64,000 nucleotides of DNA from Bacillus sp. 1780r2a1 (GCA_024134725.1 CP099863.1:3469258-3533257), one strand, 5' to 3'. Positions 39,649 to 49,675 are shown, counted from the stretch's first letter. A program made the numbers and translations. The notes: generated from the letters alone by a model not told the origin.

Positions 39649-40290
39649 TTATTGTTTCGTTGCCTCCACAATCCAAACGAAATGATTGAAACGTTCAAAA
39701 GTTGCTTCAAACCCATTTTGCTCAAAAAGATTTTTTAAGACAGGGATCGTTGTATAATATTCTCTTTGTAAGTCTTCCGCTAAGTTAAAGAATTTATGTT
39801 GCTTAGCATATTCAATCGTCTCTTGAAACGCTTCGTTTGTTTCAAACATCGTGTCAGCAAACACTATTTTACCATCTGTTTGTAGAAGGTTGCTATAGTT
39901 TCTAATCGCAAGCTCTTTTTCTTTATCTGTTAAGTGATGAAAAGCATAAGTACTAACAATTGTATCAACCTGCTCTTTTGGAGCAGGAAACGCTAAGAAA
40001 TCGCCGTCAGATAAAGTAGCTAGTTCACCTAGCTTTCCTGCCGCAAGCTTTCGCATTGAATTTGAAGGCTCAATTCCTGTTACGGTTAAATTGTTTTCCA
40101 GCAGTTTTTTCGTTAAGTTCCCGGTTCCAACACCGAATTCAATTACGCTTCCTGATGAACGATTTGCAACTGCTTGTAAAATCTCTTCATAGTTTCGAAA
40201 AACTTCTTGATATTCTTGATCATGCCCTTCAACAGTCGAATCATAGTTTTCTGCCCATTTTTCAAAGATGTTTAAAAACTCTCTTCCCAT
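39649..40290 (-). CDS. yrrT: YrrT, SAM-dependent methyltransferase of the sulfur recycling operon
   Basis: A 213-residue class I methyltransferase with VIEFGVGTGNLTKKL as SAM motif (about residues 45-59) and the post-motif VDTIVSTYAFHHLT. In B. subtilis yrrT heads the operon yrrT-mtnN-mccA-mccB-yrhC that converts methionine to cysteine and is repressed by CymR. Substrate unknown. GAGGGTGAG precedes the ATG. Confidence 0.92.
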   Translation of the reverse strand: MGREFLNIFEKWAENYDSTVEGHDQEYQEVFRNYEEILQAVANRSSGSVIEFGVGTGNLTKKLLENNLTVTGIEPSNSMRKLAAGKLGELATLSDGDFLAFPAPKEQVDTIVSTYAFHHLTDKEKELAIRNYSNLLQTDGKIVFADTMFETNEAFQETIEYAKQHKFFNLAEDLQREYYTTIPVLKNLFEQNGFEATFERFNHFVWIVEATKQ

Positions 40291-40515
40291 CTATCTCACC
40301 CTCATGTTTAAATTTGTTACTATCCAAGTTATTTTTGTACAATAAAAAGTTGCTGTTATTTAAAAGGTCATTTTTCTTTTCCTTATAATTCTTATAGATA
40401 TAGTATGATTTAAAAGTTTAATTGTTCTTAAAGTATCATAATAAATTTATTTCGGCAAGAATTCTTGTTAAAATAAAGCTTGGTAAATATGGGATGCAGA
40501 AAGGAAAGAATAACT
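40291..40515. other. Divergent promoter region yrrT / yrzA
   Basis: About 225 A/T-rich bases between oppositely transcribed genes. It must hold both promoters. TATAAGAATTATAAGG on the minus strand near 40380-40395 is a possible regulatory dyad, but I cannot match it to a known operator with confidence. Confidence 0.4.
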
Positions 40516-40731
40516 ATGAACTTTCAGTTTGATATGATTGAGGATAAGATTGAGTTTTTTGAATCACATGATTTAAAGGATTTAGAAAAGCAAATTAGCA
40601 ACAAAATTGAACAAAATAAAGCTATCTTGTTAGAAGTAAAAAGTGTGTCACATCAAATGGCAGTGGACTATGACAAAGGTAAAAAGCTCTACTCTGCTGT
40701 TGTTCATTTCAAATTAAAAAAGCAGCGCTAA
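40516..40731 (+). CDS. yrzA: YrzA-like DUF2536 protein
   Basis: A 71-residue protein starting MNFQFDMIEDKIEFFESHDL and containing LLEVKSVSHQMAVD and LYSAVVHFKLK, matching B. subtilis YrzA along its length. Function unknown. The frame opens at 40480, but AAAGGA lies about ten bases before the ATG at 40516 and the homologous start is there. It ends in a shared terminator with yrrS. Confidence 0.88.
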   Translation: MNFQFDMIEDKIEFFESHDLKDLEKQISNKIEQNKAILLEVKSVSHQMAVDYDKGKKLYSAVVHFKLKKQR

Positions 40732-40749
40732 TAAAAGCGCCGCTTTTTT
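40716..40749. terminator. Bidirectional terminator yrzA / yrrS
   Basis: AAAAAAGCaGCGCT pairs with AGCGCcGCTTTTTT around AATAAA, with T-runs on both strands. The yrzA stop is inside; the yrrS stop is one base beyond. Confidence 0.92.
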
Positions 40750-40750
40750 G

Positions 40751-41380
40751 TTAAGATAATTTTTCAACGACAGTTGGTTTCCAACCTTCGTTTTCTACCC
40801 ATTCAATCTCCACTCGATATTTTACTGAACCTTCACCTTTAGGGCTAATTGTTGCCACTGCTTTTTCAGGAGCACCATTATTACCTAAACGCCATACTGT
40901 CATATCGCTTGGATTAACACCTACTCCAGCACCAACGGCTGCAAGCATTTCATTCCAGTCAGTTGAACCTTTTTTATACGTAGCTGCTGGCTTTTCACCT
41001 TGCTCTGTACCTACAGGTTCCCAAGATGGATCTACTGTACGGCTTTCAACACCTGGCTCAGGATTTTCTTCCACTTCTACATCAGAAGATTCCTCTTGCT
41101 CTGTTGCTTCATCATCCGTTGCATTTTCATCCGCTTCTTCATCAGCTGCAGGTTCCTCCGTGTTTTCTTCAGGAGTATTTTGCTCCGTATCATTATTATT
41201 TTCGGACTTTGGCGTTTGCTCATTATTCTGTTCTGGAGATGTCTCATCTGATCCTCCTCCAAGAATAAGTGAGCCACCGATAAAGACAATCAATACCGCA
41301 ACTACGGCAATTAACACATTATATAATCGGTTAACCTTTTTTTCTTTGTTTTGATGTCTTGAAGAACGATTGTTATTCAT
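40751..41380 (-). CDS. yrrS: YrrS, DUF1510 membrane protein
   Basis: Single-pass membrane protein: short basic head, one helix (about residues 20-40, LIAVVAVLIVFIGGSLIL), a long Glu/Asn/Thr-rich disordered linker (about 45-115) and a C-terminal DUF1510 domain (WEPVGTEQGEKPAATY, WNEMLAAVGAGVG). In B. subtilis yrrS is co-transcribed with pbpI and is a divisome-linked partner candidate. ATG at 41380 with GGAGG 11 bases upstream; TTG at 41398 overlaps that site. Confidence 0.88.
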   Translation of the reverse strand: MNNNRSSRHQNKEKKVNRLYNVLIAVVAVLIVFIGGSLILGGGSDETSPEQNNEQTPKSENNNDTEQNTPEENTEEPAADEEADENATDDEATEQEESSDVEVEENPEPGVESRTVDPSWEPVGTEQGEKPAATYKKGSTDWNEMLAAVGAGVGVNPSDMTVWRLGNNGAPEKAVATISPKGEGSVKYRVEIEWVENEGWKPTVVEKLS

Positions 41381-41494
41381 TGCTACAACTTCCTCCAACT
41401 TTTATAATGTTCTATTTTACCATGTGTTTGGAAATTCATGAAGCACATACCTTCATTTGAAGCATTTTTGTAATATTTTTTACATGGCTTTTAG

Positions 41495-43252
41495 TTATTG
41501 ATGATTTAAATCATACATTTCTTTAACAATATCATAAAAAACTTGATTTGTAGATGATATTGTACTTTTTGTATTCAAATCCACGACTACTAACGCATAC
41601 TTAGGCTTGTCGGCAGGAAAGTATCCAGCAAACCACTTATTGACGATTTCGTTCTTTACATCAATTTCAGCAGTACCAGATTTTCCTGCTACTGAGTAAG
41701 GAAGATCTCGAAAACGCCTCCCCGTGCCATCATCACTTTGAACAACTTGACTTAGTAACTGTTGAAGTTCCCTAACTGTTTGCTTTTCTATATTTTCGCC
41801 AGGTAACTTTTTGTTTTTAAACGTATAAAGCGAAGCTTTGTTTTTATATTGAATTTCATCGACTATCTTTACTTGTCGCTTTTCTCCACCTCTAGCAATC
41901 GTAGCCATCATATTAGCAACTGCTAAAGGAGTAAGCTTCACGTCTAACTGACCGATTGCGGTTTGAGAAATGGCATTAGGAACATGTTTATTGGTATCTT
42001 TCTGCCATACTGTTCCTTTTCCCTCTTGAAGCTGTGTAAAATGGTCAAAGTGAAACACATCTCCGCTCCATCCCACAGGTTCCGTCAGACCTAATTTTTG
42101 AGCATATTGGTCCAATGAATCAGGGTTTTTTTCACTCATCTGCTTAGCTAGCTGTGCAAATGTTTTGTTACAGCTTTGAGCAAAGCTCTCTTCAAAGGAT
42201 AACATCCCTTTTTGATGACCATCCTCTAACGGTTGGTCATAGATGCTTTGATTACAATTAAACGTCATATTCGGAGCAAGAATCCCTTCTTCTACTGCAG
42301 CAGCTGCCGTGACGGTTTTAAACACTGATCCAGGGACTTGTGGAATTAGCATGCGATTATATAACCCTTTTGCTTTTTCTTCATACGGGTGAGTTTGATT
42401 GATATTAGGTCTACTAGCCATGGCTAGGATGTTACTCTTTTCAATATCTAATAGTACTACTCCGCCTTCTTTTAAGTTATATTGTTCTAATAACTCTTCT
42501 ACCTTTTCTTGAATTGTCAAATCCAACGTCGTTTTCACATTTACTGGATAAAAAGGATTAGCATCCCCCGTATACTTAACATCAATTCCAAACATGGGGC
42601 CCCCAAACCGGTCCACGTGATATAACAACTTCGACTCTTGCTGTGGTAGAAGAAATTCGTCAAATGTCTTTTGCATACCTGTAATGCCAATCGGCGTATT
42701 TGTTTTTAATTCCCCACTTTTCAATTTATCTTCATACTGTGCTACGATTTTCTCCTGACTTTGTCTCACTAAACCAATTACATGCTCAGCAATAGGTATA
42801 GGACGGTTATCCTTTAATGGAACACCAAAAACTCCAGGTATCTTTAATTCATTTACTTGCTTTAACTGATCAATAGTTAAATGATCTCCAACAGCTACGG
42901 GAGACCTCGTATCTTTTAGCTTTGTAACCATCTCTACTGTCGAGATTCCCGTAATAGTAGAAACCTGCTGCATAGGCCATTTCATTTCATTTAAAAACGG
43001 AAACAGCACAAGACGATTATTCGTAACGGATGTAAGCGATTGACCGTTGCGGTCTATAAATTTCCCTCTTCCATCGTCTACTACCATCTCTTGTGTGCGC
43101 TGATGAACGCTTTCTTCAATTAAATTAACATTATGATTTGAAAATGATTCTGTACTAATAAGCTGTATTTGAACGAGTCTGCCAATAAGTAAAAAAATTA
43201 ACAACATAATAATAATCAAAATCGATTGCATTCGTTTTCGAACTACTCTCAA
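41495..43252 (-). CDS. pbpI: PbpI (YrrR), class B penicillin-binding protein
   Basis: A 585-residue D,D-transpeptidase that cross-links peptidoglycan. N-terminal anchor helix (about residues 10-29), a pedestal domain with RQSQEKIVAQYEDKL, and a C-terminal transpeptidase domain with SVFK (nucleophile serine, PGSVFKTV), SCN (AQSCNKTF) and KSG (AGKSGTAE). This is a PBP4b/MecA-like long family. TTG start eight bases after GAGGTG. Between greA and yrrS as in B. subtilis. Confidence 0.94.
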   Translation of the reverse strand: MRVVRKRMQSILIIIMLLIFLLIGRLVQIQLISTESFSNHNVNLIEESVHQRTQEMVVDDGRGKFIDRNGQSLTSVTNNRLVLFPFLNEMKWPMQQVSTITGISTVEMVTKLKDTRSPVAVGDHLTIDQLKQVNELKIPGVFGVPLKDNRPIPIAEHVIGLVRQSQEKIVAQYEDKLKSGELKTNTPIGITGMQKTFDEFLLPQQESKLLYHVDRFGGPMFGIDVKYTGDANPFYPVNVKTTLDLTIQEKVEELLEQYNLKEGGVVLLDIEKSNILAMASRPNINQTHPYEEKAKGLYNRMLIPQVPGSVFKTVTAAAAVEEGILAPNMTFNCNQSIYDQPLEDGHQKGMLSFEESFAQSCNKTFAQLAKQMSEKNPDSLDQYAQKLGLTEPVGWSGDVFHFDHFTQLQEGKGTVWQKDTNKHVPNAISQTAIGQLDVKLTPLAVANMMATIARGGEKRQVKIVDEIQYKNKASLYTFKNKKLPGENIEKQTVRELQQLLSQVVQSDDGTGRRFRDLPYSVAGKSGTAEIDVKNEIVNKWFAGYFPADKPKYALVVVDLNTKSTISSTNQVFYDIVKEMYDLNHQ

Positions 43253-43351
43253 TGTCGATACACCTCACTCTGTACCATTGTCGCCGATGTATCTTTTTTT
43301 CAAACAAACACAACAGATAAAATTCAGAATTAAAATTTTTTATAGAAGTAG

Positions 43352-43398
43352 AAAAAAAGGAAGCATCAACGAAACTATTCGTTGGCGCTTCCTTTTAA
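43352..43398 (-). terminator. Terminator after greA
   Basis: On the minus strand AAGGAAGCGCCAACGAA pairs with TTCGTTGATGCTTCCTT followed by TTTTTC. It separates greA from pbpI. Confidence 0.9.
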
Positions 43399-43417
43399 CA
43401 AGCTAATTGACTTATAT

Positions 43418-43894
43418 TTACTTTACAGTAACAATTTTAACAGCCATTTCTCCGCCTGGAGTTTGAACTGTTACTTCATCTCCAACCTGCTTGCCTATTA
43501 GGCTTTTAGCAATTGGAGAGTCATTTGAAATTTTGCCTTCAAATGGATCAGCTTCCGCACTACCTACAATTGTATACGTTTCCTCGTCTCCGTCTGGTAG
43601 TTCAACAAACGTAACAGATTTTCCTAAAGATACAATTGAAGAATTCTCTACATCTTCTTCAATAATTTTTGCATTGCGAATCATATTTTCAAGCGTTGTA
43701 ATACGCCCTTCAACGAAAGCTTGCTCATCCTTTGCTGAATCGTACTCAGAGTTCTCTGATAAGTCACCAAAACTACGAGCAATCTTAATACGCTCTACTA
43801 CTTCTTTACGCTTTACCGTCTTCAGATATTCTAATTCTTGTTCTAATTTTAGCTTTCCTTCTTCCGTCATTGGAAACACTTTTTCTTGTGCCAT
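43418..43894 (-). CDS. greA: GreA, transcription elongation factor
   Basis: A 158-residue factor that enters the RNA polymerase secondary channel and stimulates transcript cleavage in backtracked complexes. The N-terminal coiled coil (about residues 10-75) carries the acidic tip [18 protein letters not shown]; the C-terminal FKBP-like domain contains [22 protein letters not shown] precedes the ATG. Confidence 0.98.
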   Translation of the reverse strand: MAQEKVFPMTEEGKLKLEQELEYLKTVKRKEVVERIKIARSFGDLSENSEYDSAKDEQAFVEGRITTLENMIRNAKIIEEDVENSSIVSLGKSVTFVELPDGDEETYTIVGSAEADPFEGKISNDSPIAKSLIGKQVGDEVTVQTPGGEMAVKIVTVK

Positions 43895-43987
43895 AACCCT
43901 TCACTCCTTTATAAAATCGAAATACATTAGTGCCTTATACAGTGTTTTCTGTATGTACTAAAAGGTTTCATATTCTAAAATCTCAGT

Positions 43988-44036
43988 GAATAGAGAAATG
44001 ACAGCTTCAAATTAGAAGCTGCTCGTTTCTCTACTA
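43988..44036. repeat. Imperfect hairpin between greA and udk
   Basis: AGAGAAA / TTTCTCT and AGCTTC / GAAGCT form a two-part stem with an internal loop. No T-run follows on the minus strand, so it is a poor terminator; it may stabilise the udk mRNA end. Confidence 0.5.
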
Positions 44037-44107
44037 TATGTCAAGACCTTTTTTATAGAATATGACGATTTTATTTTCAAAAAAATCCCTGTATCTATGC
44101 TATGTTA

Positions 44108-44743
44108 TTATAAAATCGCATTTTGTTCAAGAATTGTTTGGATTTTCGTTACCATTAAATCAATTGCTACGTGGTTTTGTCCGCCTTCTGGGATAATAAT
44201 ATCAGCATATCGCTTAGTTGGTTCAATAAACTGATTATGCATTGGACGTACCACTGAAATATATTGATCGACTACGGATTCTAGCGTACGCTCACGCTCT
44301 TTAATATCTCGTAACATTCGGCGGATAATACGTAAATCAGCATCTGTATCAACATACAGCTTAATATCCATTAAGTTACGCAGACGTTTGTCCTCGAGCA
44401 CTAAAATCCCCTCTAAGATAATAACGTCCTTTGGCTCTTCTACAATAACTTCTTGAGAGCGAGTATGAATAGTATAATCATATACAGGTTTTTCAATGCT
44501 CTCATAATTTAATAATTTCTGCAAGTGCTCAATTAAAAGGTCATTATCAAATGCTAAAGGGTGATCATAATTCGTCTGTAAACGCTGTTCAAATGGCAGG
44601 TTACTTTGGTCTTTATAATAATAGTCTTGCTCCAGAAGCATAATTGAATGACCTTTAAAATATTCATAAATTGCTTTTGTAACAGTTGTTTTTCCAGAGC
44701 CAGATCCACCAGCAATACCGATTACAACGGGCTTTTTCCCCAT
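44108..44743 (-). CDS. udk: Udk, uridine kinase
   Basis: A 211-residue enzyme phosphorylating uridine and cytidine in pyrimidine salvage. P-loop [12 protein letters not shown] at residues 9-20, substrate-binding region [11 protein letters not shown] and FDHPLAFD-like text ([12 protein letters not shown]), and the lid [14 protein letters not shown]. Seven bases after trhP2 (yrrO). Confidence 0.97.
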   Translation of the reverse strand: MGKKPVVIGIAGGSGSGKTTVTKAIYEYFKGHSIMLLEQDYYYKDQSNLPFEQRLQTNYDHPLAFDNDLLIEHLQKLLNYESIEKPVYDYTIHTRSQEVIVEEPKDVIILEGILVLEDKRLRNLMDIKLYVDTDADLRIIRRMLRDIKERERTLESVVDQYISVVRPMHNQFIEPTKRYADIIIPEGGQNHVAIDLMVTKIQTILEQNAIL

Positions 44744-44750
44744 TTTCTTA

Positions 44751-46013
44751 TTACATCCCCTTCCGCATCATGTTGTAAGAAGACAATGGTTTGTCTACCT
44801 TAAACGTTACAATTTGTAACGGATGACGAGCAGCGTCTAGCTCATTTCCTTTTTCATCCCAAATTGTGCCGACTACTTGTGTAAAGTTTTCAATTCCTGG
44901 GCCAAAGAATTCCACTTCGTCTCCAGGCTTAAAGTGGTTTCGTTGTTGGAGTGTTACCATGCTTGTTTCTTCATCATAGTCTAACACTAGTCCAGCAAAA
45001 TCAAATGTTGTTTTCTTACCATGAATACCAAACATTTGCTCATCTACGCCTGGTACACCTTCAAAGAAAGCAGGCGCAGTATCACGATTAGCACATTTAT
45101 CAAGCTCATCTAACCACTCTTTTTGAATTACAAAGTTTTCTGGGTCTGCGCAATAAGCATCAATAACTTTGCGGTAGACACTTACAACTGTTGCAATATA
45201 GTGGATTGACTTCATACGGCCTTCAATTTTTAAGCTGTCGATACCAAGCTCAATCATTTTTGGAATTGACTGAATTAAATTTAAATCTTTTGGACTCATT
45301 GCAAACGGACTATCTGACTCATTGAATAAAGGAACTTCTGTTGCTTCGCCTTCTAACTTGAATAAGTCGTAGTCCCAACGACATGACTGACAGCAACCAC
45401 CACGATTTGAATCACGAGCCGTCATATGATTACTCAACGTACATCGACCAGAGTAAGCAATACACATAGCTCCGTGGATAAATGTTTCAATTTCAATATC
45501 TACTTTTTCTTTCATTTCACGTATCTCATCAGCCCCAGTTTCGCGTGCTAATACAACACGCTCTAAACCTTCCTCTTTCCAGAACTGAACAGCACGCCAG
45601 TTTGAAAGCGACTGCTGAGTGCTTAAGTGAACTTCTAGCTTTGGCGCAACCTTACGGCATGTTTCAATGATTAACGGGTCAGCTACGATAATTCCAGCTA
45701 CGCCAGCAGCTTGTAATCCCATTAAATATTCATCTAAGCCATCCATGTTTTCATTATGAGCAAAGATATTTGTTGTTACATAAATACGTGCTCCGTATTT
45801 TTTGGCAAATTCTACTCCCTCAGCCATTTCTTCTAATGAAAAGTTGCCTGCATTTGAGCGAAGACCGAACTCTTTTCCACCGATAAAGACCGCATCAGCA
45901 CCATAATGTACTGCTACTTTTAACTTTTCAAGATTGCCTGCTGGAGCTAACAACTCGGGCTTTTTCGTAATAACACGCTTCCCATTAACAACCGTATCGA
46001 TTTGTACAGCCAT
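44751..46013 (-). CDS. trhP2: TrhP2 (YrrO), U32-family tRNA hydroxylation protein
   Basis: A 420-residue peptidase-U32-like protein. Members of this pair hydroxylate U34 of tRNA to 5-hydroxyuridine, using prephenate-derived chemistry and an iron-sulfur cluster. The U32 signature [20 protein letters not shown] (within residues about 170-190) and the cysteine-rich [10 protein letters not shown] follow. The C-terminal extension (about 330-420) is typical of the larger member. AGGAGG precedes the ATG. Confidence 0.93.
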   Translation of the reverse strand: MAVQIDTVVNGKRVITKKPELLAPAGNLEKLKVAVHYGADAVFIGGKEFGLRSNAGNFSLEEMAEGVEFAKKYGARIYVTTNIFAHNENMDGLDEYLMGLQAAGVAGIIVADPLIIETCRKVAPKLEVHLSTQQSLSNWRAVQFWKEEGLERVVLARETGADEIREMKEKVDIEIETFIHGAMCIAYSGRCTLSNHMTARDSNRGGCCQSCRWDYDLFKLEGEATEVPLFNESDSPFAMSPKDLNLIQSIPKMIELGIDSLKIEGRMKSIHYIATVVSVYRKVIDAYCADPENFVIQKEWLDELDKCANRDTAPAFFEGVPGVDEQMFGIHGKKTTFDFAGLVLDYDEETSMVTLQQRNHFKPGDEVEFFGPGIENFTQVVGTIWDEKGNELDAARHPLQIVTFKVDKPLSSYNMMRKGM

Positions 46014-46065
46014 AGTTAGTACCTCCTAATTGTCTACTTTTTCGATTTTTCCGTTCTCATGATGC

Positions 46066-46995
46066 TTAGTAAACAGTTTCTTTAAAGAAGAACCCTGTAT
46101 CAAGAGGACGATTTGCTGGTTGCATTCCTTCAATTTCTTCTAGTAACTCATCTTTTAGATTTTCATACTCTTCACGATTCTCTACACATAAATCAATAGC
46201 TTTGCGATACTTTTTCGTTACCTCAATAATGTATTCTGAGCTTTTTAACACGCCGTCAATTTTAAAGACATCGACTTCCGCATCAATCATTTCTGCAAGC
46301 TCGTCGATAATACAAATATCGTTTGGACTCATGATATGTGTACCGTTCTCATCTTCGTAAATTGGATACTTGTTATCACGCTCTTTGTCGAATAAGAACA
46401 TGTCTTTTTCAAGCTTACGATTTCCAACTTCCATAACCTTACCTTGATATTCAAAATAATTACCTAATAAAGAGCGCTTCGATTGGAACATACATGTCAT
46501 TCCGTGGACCTGTACTTCCACTTCTACTTCTGCATGTTCTTTAATATCAATAATGCTGTCCATACTTAGCTCGCGAGCTAATACTGCACGCTTAGCACCT
46601 TTTCGCCCCCAATAATTACATGTATACCAGTTAGTTGCCGTCGTCTCTGTATTCCAGTGAAGCTTCATTTTCGGCGCAACTGCACGAGCAGCCATCAATA
46701 CTGCCGGATCCCCAAAGACAATCGCATCTACGCCTGCTTCTTGTAAAAATAAGATATATTCATCTAACTCAGCTACTTTATCGTTGTGAAATAATGCATT
46801 CATAGCTACATAAACTTTTGCATGATGAGCGTGTGCAACATTAACTGCCTCTACAATATCCTCACGCTTAAAGTCTCCTGCAAGTCTTAACCCGTATCGC
46901 TGTTCACCAATTACAAATGCGTTTGCACCTGCTTCTATTAATGGTTTAATATCTGAAACAGCAGTTGGTGTTACTAATAATTCAGGTTTTTTCAT
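46066..46995 (-). CDS. trhP1: TrhP1 (YrrN), U32-family tRNA hydroxylation protein
   Basis: A 309-residue paralogue of trhP2, sharing the opening KPELLVTPTAVSD and the barrel core; signature VEVQVHGMTCMFQSKRSLLGN replaces the cysteine-rich form of trhP2. The two proteins work together with the methyltransferase TrmR in mo5U34 formation. Its ATG lies two bases after the trmR stop, so the cluster trmR-trhP1-trhP2-udk-greA reads as one operon. Confidence 0.92.
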   Translation of the reverse strand: MKKPELLVTPTAVSDIKPLIEAGANAFVIGEQRYGLRLAGDFKREDIVEAVNVAHAHHAKVYVAMNALFHNDKVAELDEYILFLQEAGVDAIVFGDPAVLMAARAVAPKMKLHWNTETTATNWYTCNYWGRKGAKRAVLARELSMDSIIDIKEHAEVEVEVQVHGMTCMFQSKRSLLGNYFEYQGKVMEVGNRKLEKDMFLFDKERDNKYPIYEDENGTHIMSPNDICIIDELAEMIDAEVDVFKIDGVLKSSEYIIEVTKKYRKAIDLCVENREEYENLKDELLEEIEGMQPANRPLDTGFFFKETVY

Positions 46996-46997
46996 TG

Positions 46998-47648
46998 TCA
47001 GTCACCTCTTTTTATACTAATTGCAATTCCATCCCCAATTGGTAAAATTGTGGTTTGGAAATCTGGATGTTCCATTAGCCATACGTTGTATGCATCAATT
47101 TTTTTAATTAAACTTCGCTTACGACGCGTTTCAATCTGCGATAAATCTGTTGCTACATGCCCCTTGAATAAAATATTATCTGAAATAATAATACCTTTTT
47201 TATTTAAGAGTGGTGCATAATGCTCAAAGAATCGCTGATATTGTCCTTTGGCAGCATCAATAAACACGGCATCGTAAGGGCCATTTTTTTCAATGTCTGC
47301 TTGAAGTTCTAAAGCATCTCCAAACAAGGTTTTAATCTGTTCTTTCTTTTCAGCTCGATTAATGAATAATTGAGCTTGTTTATAACGATCTTCATTACGT
47401 TCTACCGTAACGATTTTAGCATTTGGCAATGCTTCAGCCATACGAATAGCAGAATAGCCGATGGCTGTCCCAATTTCTAATATATGTGCTGGCTGATGAA
47501 GGCGAAGAATTTGAAGCAATGTTTCGATTCCGATAAGTTCCATAATTGGTACCACGTGCTCTTTTGCATAGTTCTCCATCTCTTCAACAAGCTCTGTACG
47601 CTTAGGAATAAGGTTTTCTACATATTGTTCAACATTTTGTAAAAGCAA
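46998..47648 (-). CDS. trmR: TrmR (YrrM), tRNA 5-hydroxyuridine methyltransferase
   Basis: O-methyltransferase converting ho5U34 to mo5U34 in tRNAs that read several wobble codons. The SAM motif is LEIGTAIGYSAIRMA, with VTVERNE and VFIDAAKGQYQRFF as catalytic-site text. The frame is open to 47690, but GGAGG lies seven bases before the TTG at 47648, giving MLLQNVEQYVENL and 216 residues, close to the B. subtilis length of 217. Confidence 0.92.
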   Translation of the reverse strand: MLLQNVEQYVENLIPKRTELVEEMENYAKEHVVPIMELIGIETLLQILRLHQPAHILEIGTAIGYSAIRMAEALPNAKIVTVERNEDRYKQAQLFINRAEKKEQIKTLFGDALELQADIEKNGPYDAVFIDAAKGQYQRFFEHYAPLLNKKGIIISDNILFKGHVATDLSQIETRRKRSLIKKIDAYNVWLMEHPDFQTTILPIGDGIAISIKRGD

Positions 47649-47915
47649 AACACTTCCTCCGTTCAAAGAAGTATGTTTGACGTTAGTCAAAAGCGGTTAT
47701 ATATAGTTTGATTTACTAAATAAACGTGACTAAAGCTTTAAAAAAGCCTTAATTACCATGTACTAACGTACAAAATATACCGCAATAAAAATATACAACT
47801 AGTCTATTATAAGTGGTTTTTTTCTGAACGTAAACCCGATATATTTTAACATAAAAGTAGAGCAGATGCCAAAAGTCGAATCGATTATTAGAGCTATCCA
47901 TACAAATTTATAACT
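47649..47915. other. Intergenic region mltG / trmR
   Basis: About 270 A/T-rich bases. It should contain the trmR operon promoter, but no convincing -35/-10 pair is visible. AAGGCTTTTTTAAAGCTTT near 47730-47750 is a small hairpin. A 50-codon frame on the minus strand near 47900 lacks a ribosome binding site. Confidence 0.5.
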
Positions 47916-47951
47916 AAAACCCCCTCTGCTTTTTAAAATAGAGGGGGTTTT
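47916..47951 (-). terminator. Terminator after mltG
   Basis: AAAACCCCCTCT and AGAGGGGGTTTT form a perfect 12-bp stem about 30 bases after the mltG stop; TTTT is part of the stem end on both strands. Confidence 0.85.
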
Positions 47952-47980
47952 AAACACATAATTAACGTATATTATTACTT

Positions 47981-49081
47981 TTATTCCTTATCTTCTTCCC
48001 GAGGACCTGTGATATGAGTCGCTTTTTCCTGGTTATGTTCATCGAGTGTTTTAGTAAAGATGACTTCTCCATCTTTATTCGCTAAGAAATAAAGGTAATC
48101 TGTATCAGCGGGCTCCAAAGCTGCTTTAATGGACATTAAACCAGAGTTAGCAATTGGTCCTGGTGTAAGTCCTTTCTCTCTGTACGTATTGTAAGGTGAG
48201 TCCACTTCTAAATCTTTATAGTAGACGCGCTCACGATGTTCACCTAAAGCATATAACACCGTTGGATCCGTCTGTAATGGCATATCCTCTTCAATACGAT
48301 TGTAAAACACGCTTGCAATTTTCTCGCGATCAACCTGTTTCGTTGCTTCTTCTTCAATCAAAGACGCCATTGTTAAAAGTTGATGAGCAGTATATTTTTT
48401 GCTCTTCATTTCTTTTTGATATTGAGCTAAAACACCATTTGTTTTGCCAATCATCTCGTCTAAAATAACTTCAAGCGAAATATTTGAATCATAGTAATCG
48501 TAAGTAGCAGGATACAAGTACCCTTCTAAAGGATGCCTGATATCCTTATTAAGCACTTCATCCGTCACAAGGTCCGGATATTTCTTCTTCATCTTCTCAA
48601 TAAAAGCAGGATTGTCTAGAGTATCCATTACTTCTGCTTCTGTATACTTCGTTCTATTTGCAATGATAGTAGCTATCTCGTCAAGTTGACGCCCTTCTGG
48701 AATCGCTAAGCGAACATCGGGATTCTTTGATACATCTCCCGTTTCCATCATATCTACCATCTCACTTAAGCTCATGGAAGGAGAGAAAGTGTATGTTCCA
48801 GCCTGAAAACCTGATACGCTAGAAGCTTTAATATAGTATCGAAAAGCACTTTCACTTTTAATTAGCTTTTCTTCTTTTAACAACGTTCCAATCGAGCGTA
48901 CTGAAGAACCTTGTGGAATCGTTATGTTTACTTGTTTACTACTGTTTTTATCAACGGGTTGTACAAATGATTGGGCATAAAAAAAGCCTCCACCAATAAG
49001 TACAGCTAAAAGAATTATTGTCACAATCATAATTTTTTTTCGTTTATTATTTTTAGGGGTTAAAAAAGACTGGTGCGACAA
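47981..49081 (-). CDS. mltG: MltG (YrrL), endolytic murein transglycosylase
   Basis: Membrane-anchored YceG-like enzyme that cuts nascent glycan strands and releases them from the synthase. A basic head and one helix (about residues 17-40) are followed by a LysM-like part (NITIPQGSSVRSIGTLLKEE) and the catalytic domain with MASLIEEEATKQVDREKIASVFYNR, which holds the catalytic glutamate. TTG at 49081, seven bases after AGGAGG, gives 366 residues; the open frame to 49105 would span that site. Confidence 0.94.
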   Translation of the reverse strand: MSHQSFLTPKNNKRKKIMIVTIILLAVLIGGGFFYAQSFVQPVDKNSSKQVNITIPQGSSVRSIGTLLKEEKLIKSESAFRYYIKASSVSGFQAGTYTFSPSMSLSEMVDMMETGDVSKNPDVRLAIPEGRQLDEIATIIANRTKYTEAEVMDTLDNPAFIEKMKKKYPDLVTDEVLNKDIRHPLEGYLYPATYDYYDSNISLEVILDEMIGKTNGVLAQYQKEMKSKKYTAHQLLTMASLIEEEATKQVDREKIASVFYNRIEEDMPLQTDPTVLYALGEHRERVYYKDLEVDSPYNTYREKGLTPGPIANSGLMSIKAALEPADTDYLYFLANKDGEVIFTKTLDEHNQEKATHITGPREEDKE

Positions 49082-49233
49082 GTTGCATCCTCCTCTCATA
49101 CGCACGCACTATTATACTACAATTTATCTCATTTTTCGTCATTATCATACAAGATCGCCTATAAAAGCAAGTGAAAAGACATATCCTCATTAGGATAGAC
49201 AGTAAAGATGTAAATTATTTGAAAGAAAACCAT

Positions 49234-49269
49234 AAAAAAAGTTGGTGGCTCTCGCCACCAACTTTTTTA
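49234..49269. terminator. Bidirectional terminator after yrzB
   Basis: GTTGGTGGC and GCCACCAAC pair around TCTC, flanked by seven A and six T residues. It ends yrzB before mltG. Confidence 0.94.
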
Positions 49270-49551
49270 TTCGCCTTCTTCTTCGTCAAGGAACGTATTA
49301 ACCATTTCCTCAACCATATCCCACTCTTCTTCTGTTTCGATTGGTTGAAGCTCACCATCTTCACCATTTTCGCTTGGTGTAAAGGCAGACGCATGAATTT
49401 CAATTTCTTCATCGTCGTTTTCATCTGCACCAATCGGATAATAAATCACATAAGATTTACCATATTCTTCAGAATCAAATGTGAAAAGAATCTCACATAA
49501 TTGTTCGTTACCACTTTCGTCTACGATTGTAATTTTTCCTTCTTCTGTCAT
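49267..49551 (-). CDS. yrzB: YrzB, DUF1292 acidic protein
   Basis: A 94-residue, strongly acidic protein of the DUF1292 family, starting [18 protein letters not shown] and ending FLDEEEGE. Function unknown. Position after yrrK and yrzL is conserved in Bacillus. The ATG at 49551 has GAGG eight bases upstream; the open frame to 49560 would begin within that site. Confidence 0.92.
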   Translation of the reverse strand: MTEEGKITIVDESGNEQLCEILFTFDSEEYGKSYVIYYPIGADENDDEEIEIHASAFTPSENGEDGELQPIETEEEWDMVEEMVNTFLDEEEGE

Positions 49552-49675
49552 GTTTGACACCTCATTTTCCGGCTAGTTACTAGCGATTTTATGACAAGTT
49601 GAAAGCCCTAGCTTCTTATCAAATTAGACTCTTATAATCGAGTATAACCGTGCAGAAGCTAAGCAACAATCAACC

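Noticed and set aside
41000-41354. Several overlapping frames on both strands opposite or within yrrS
   Set aside because: They mirror the repetitive Glu/Asn linker of yrrS; none has a ribosome binding site or recognisable domain.
47860-47905. Minus-strand 50-codon frame starting MDSSNNRFDFW between mltG and trmR
   Set aside because: No ribosome binding site, and unusual aromatic-rich composition typical of A/T-rich non-coding DNA.
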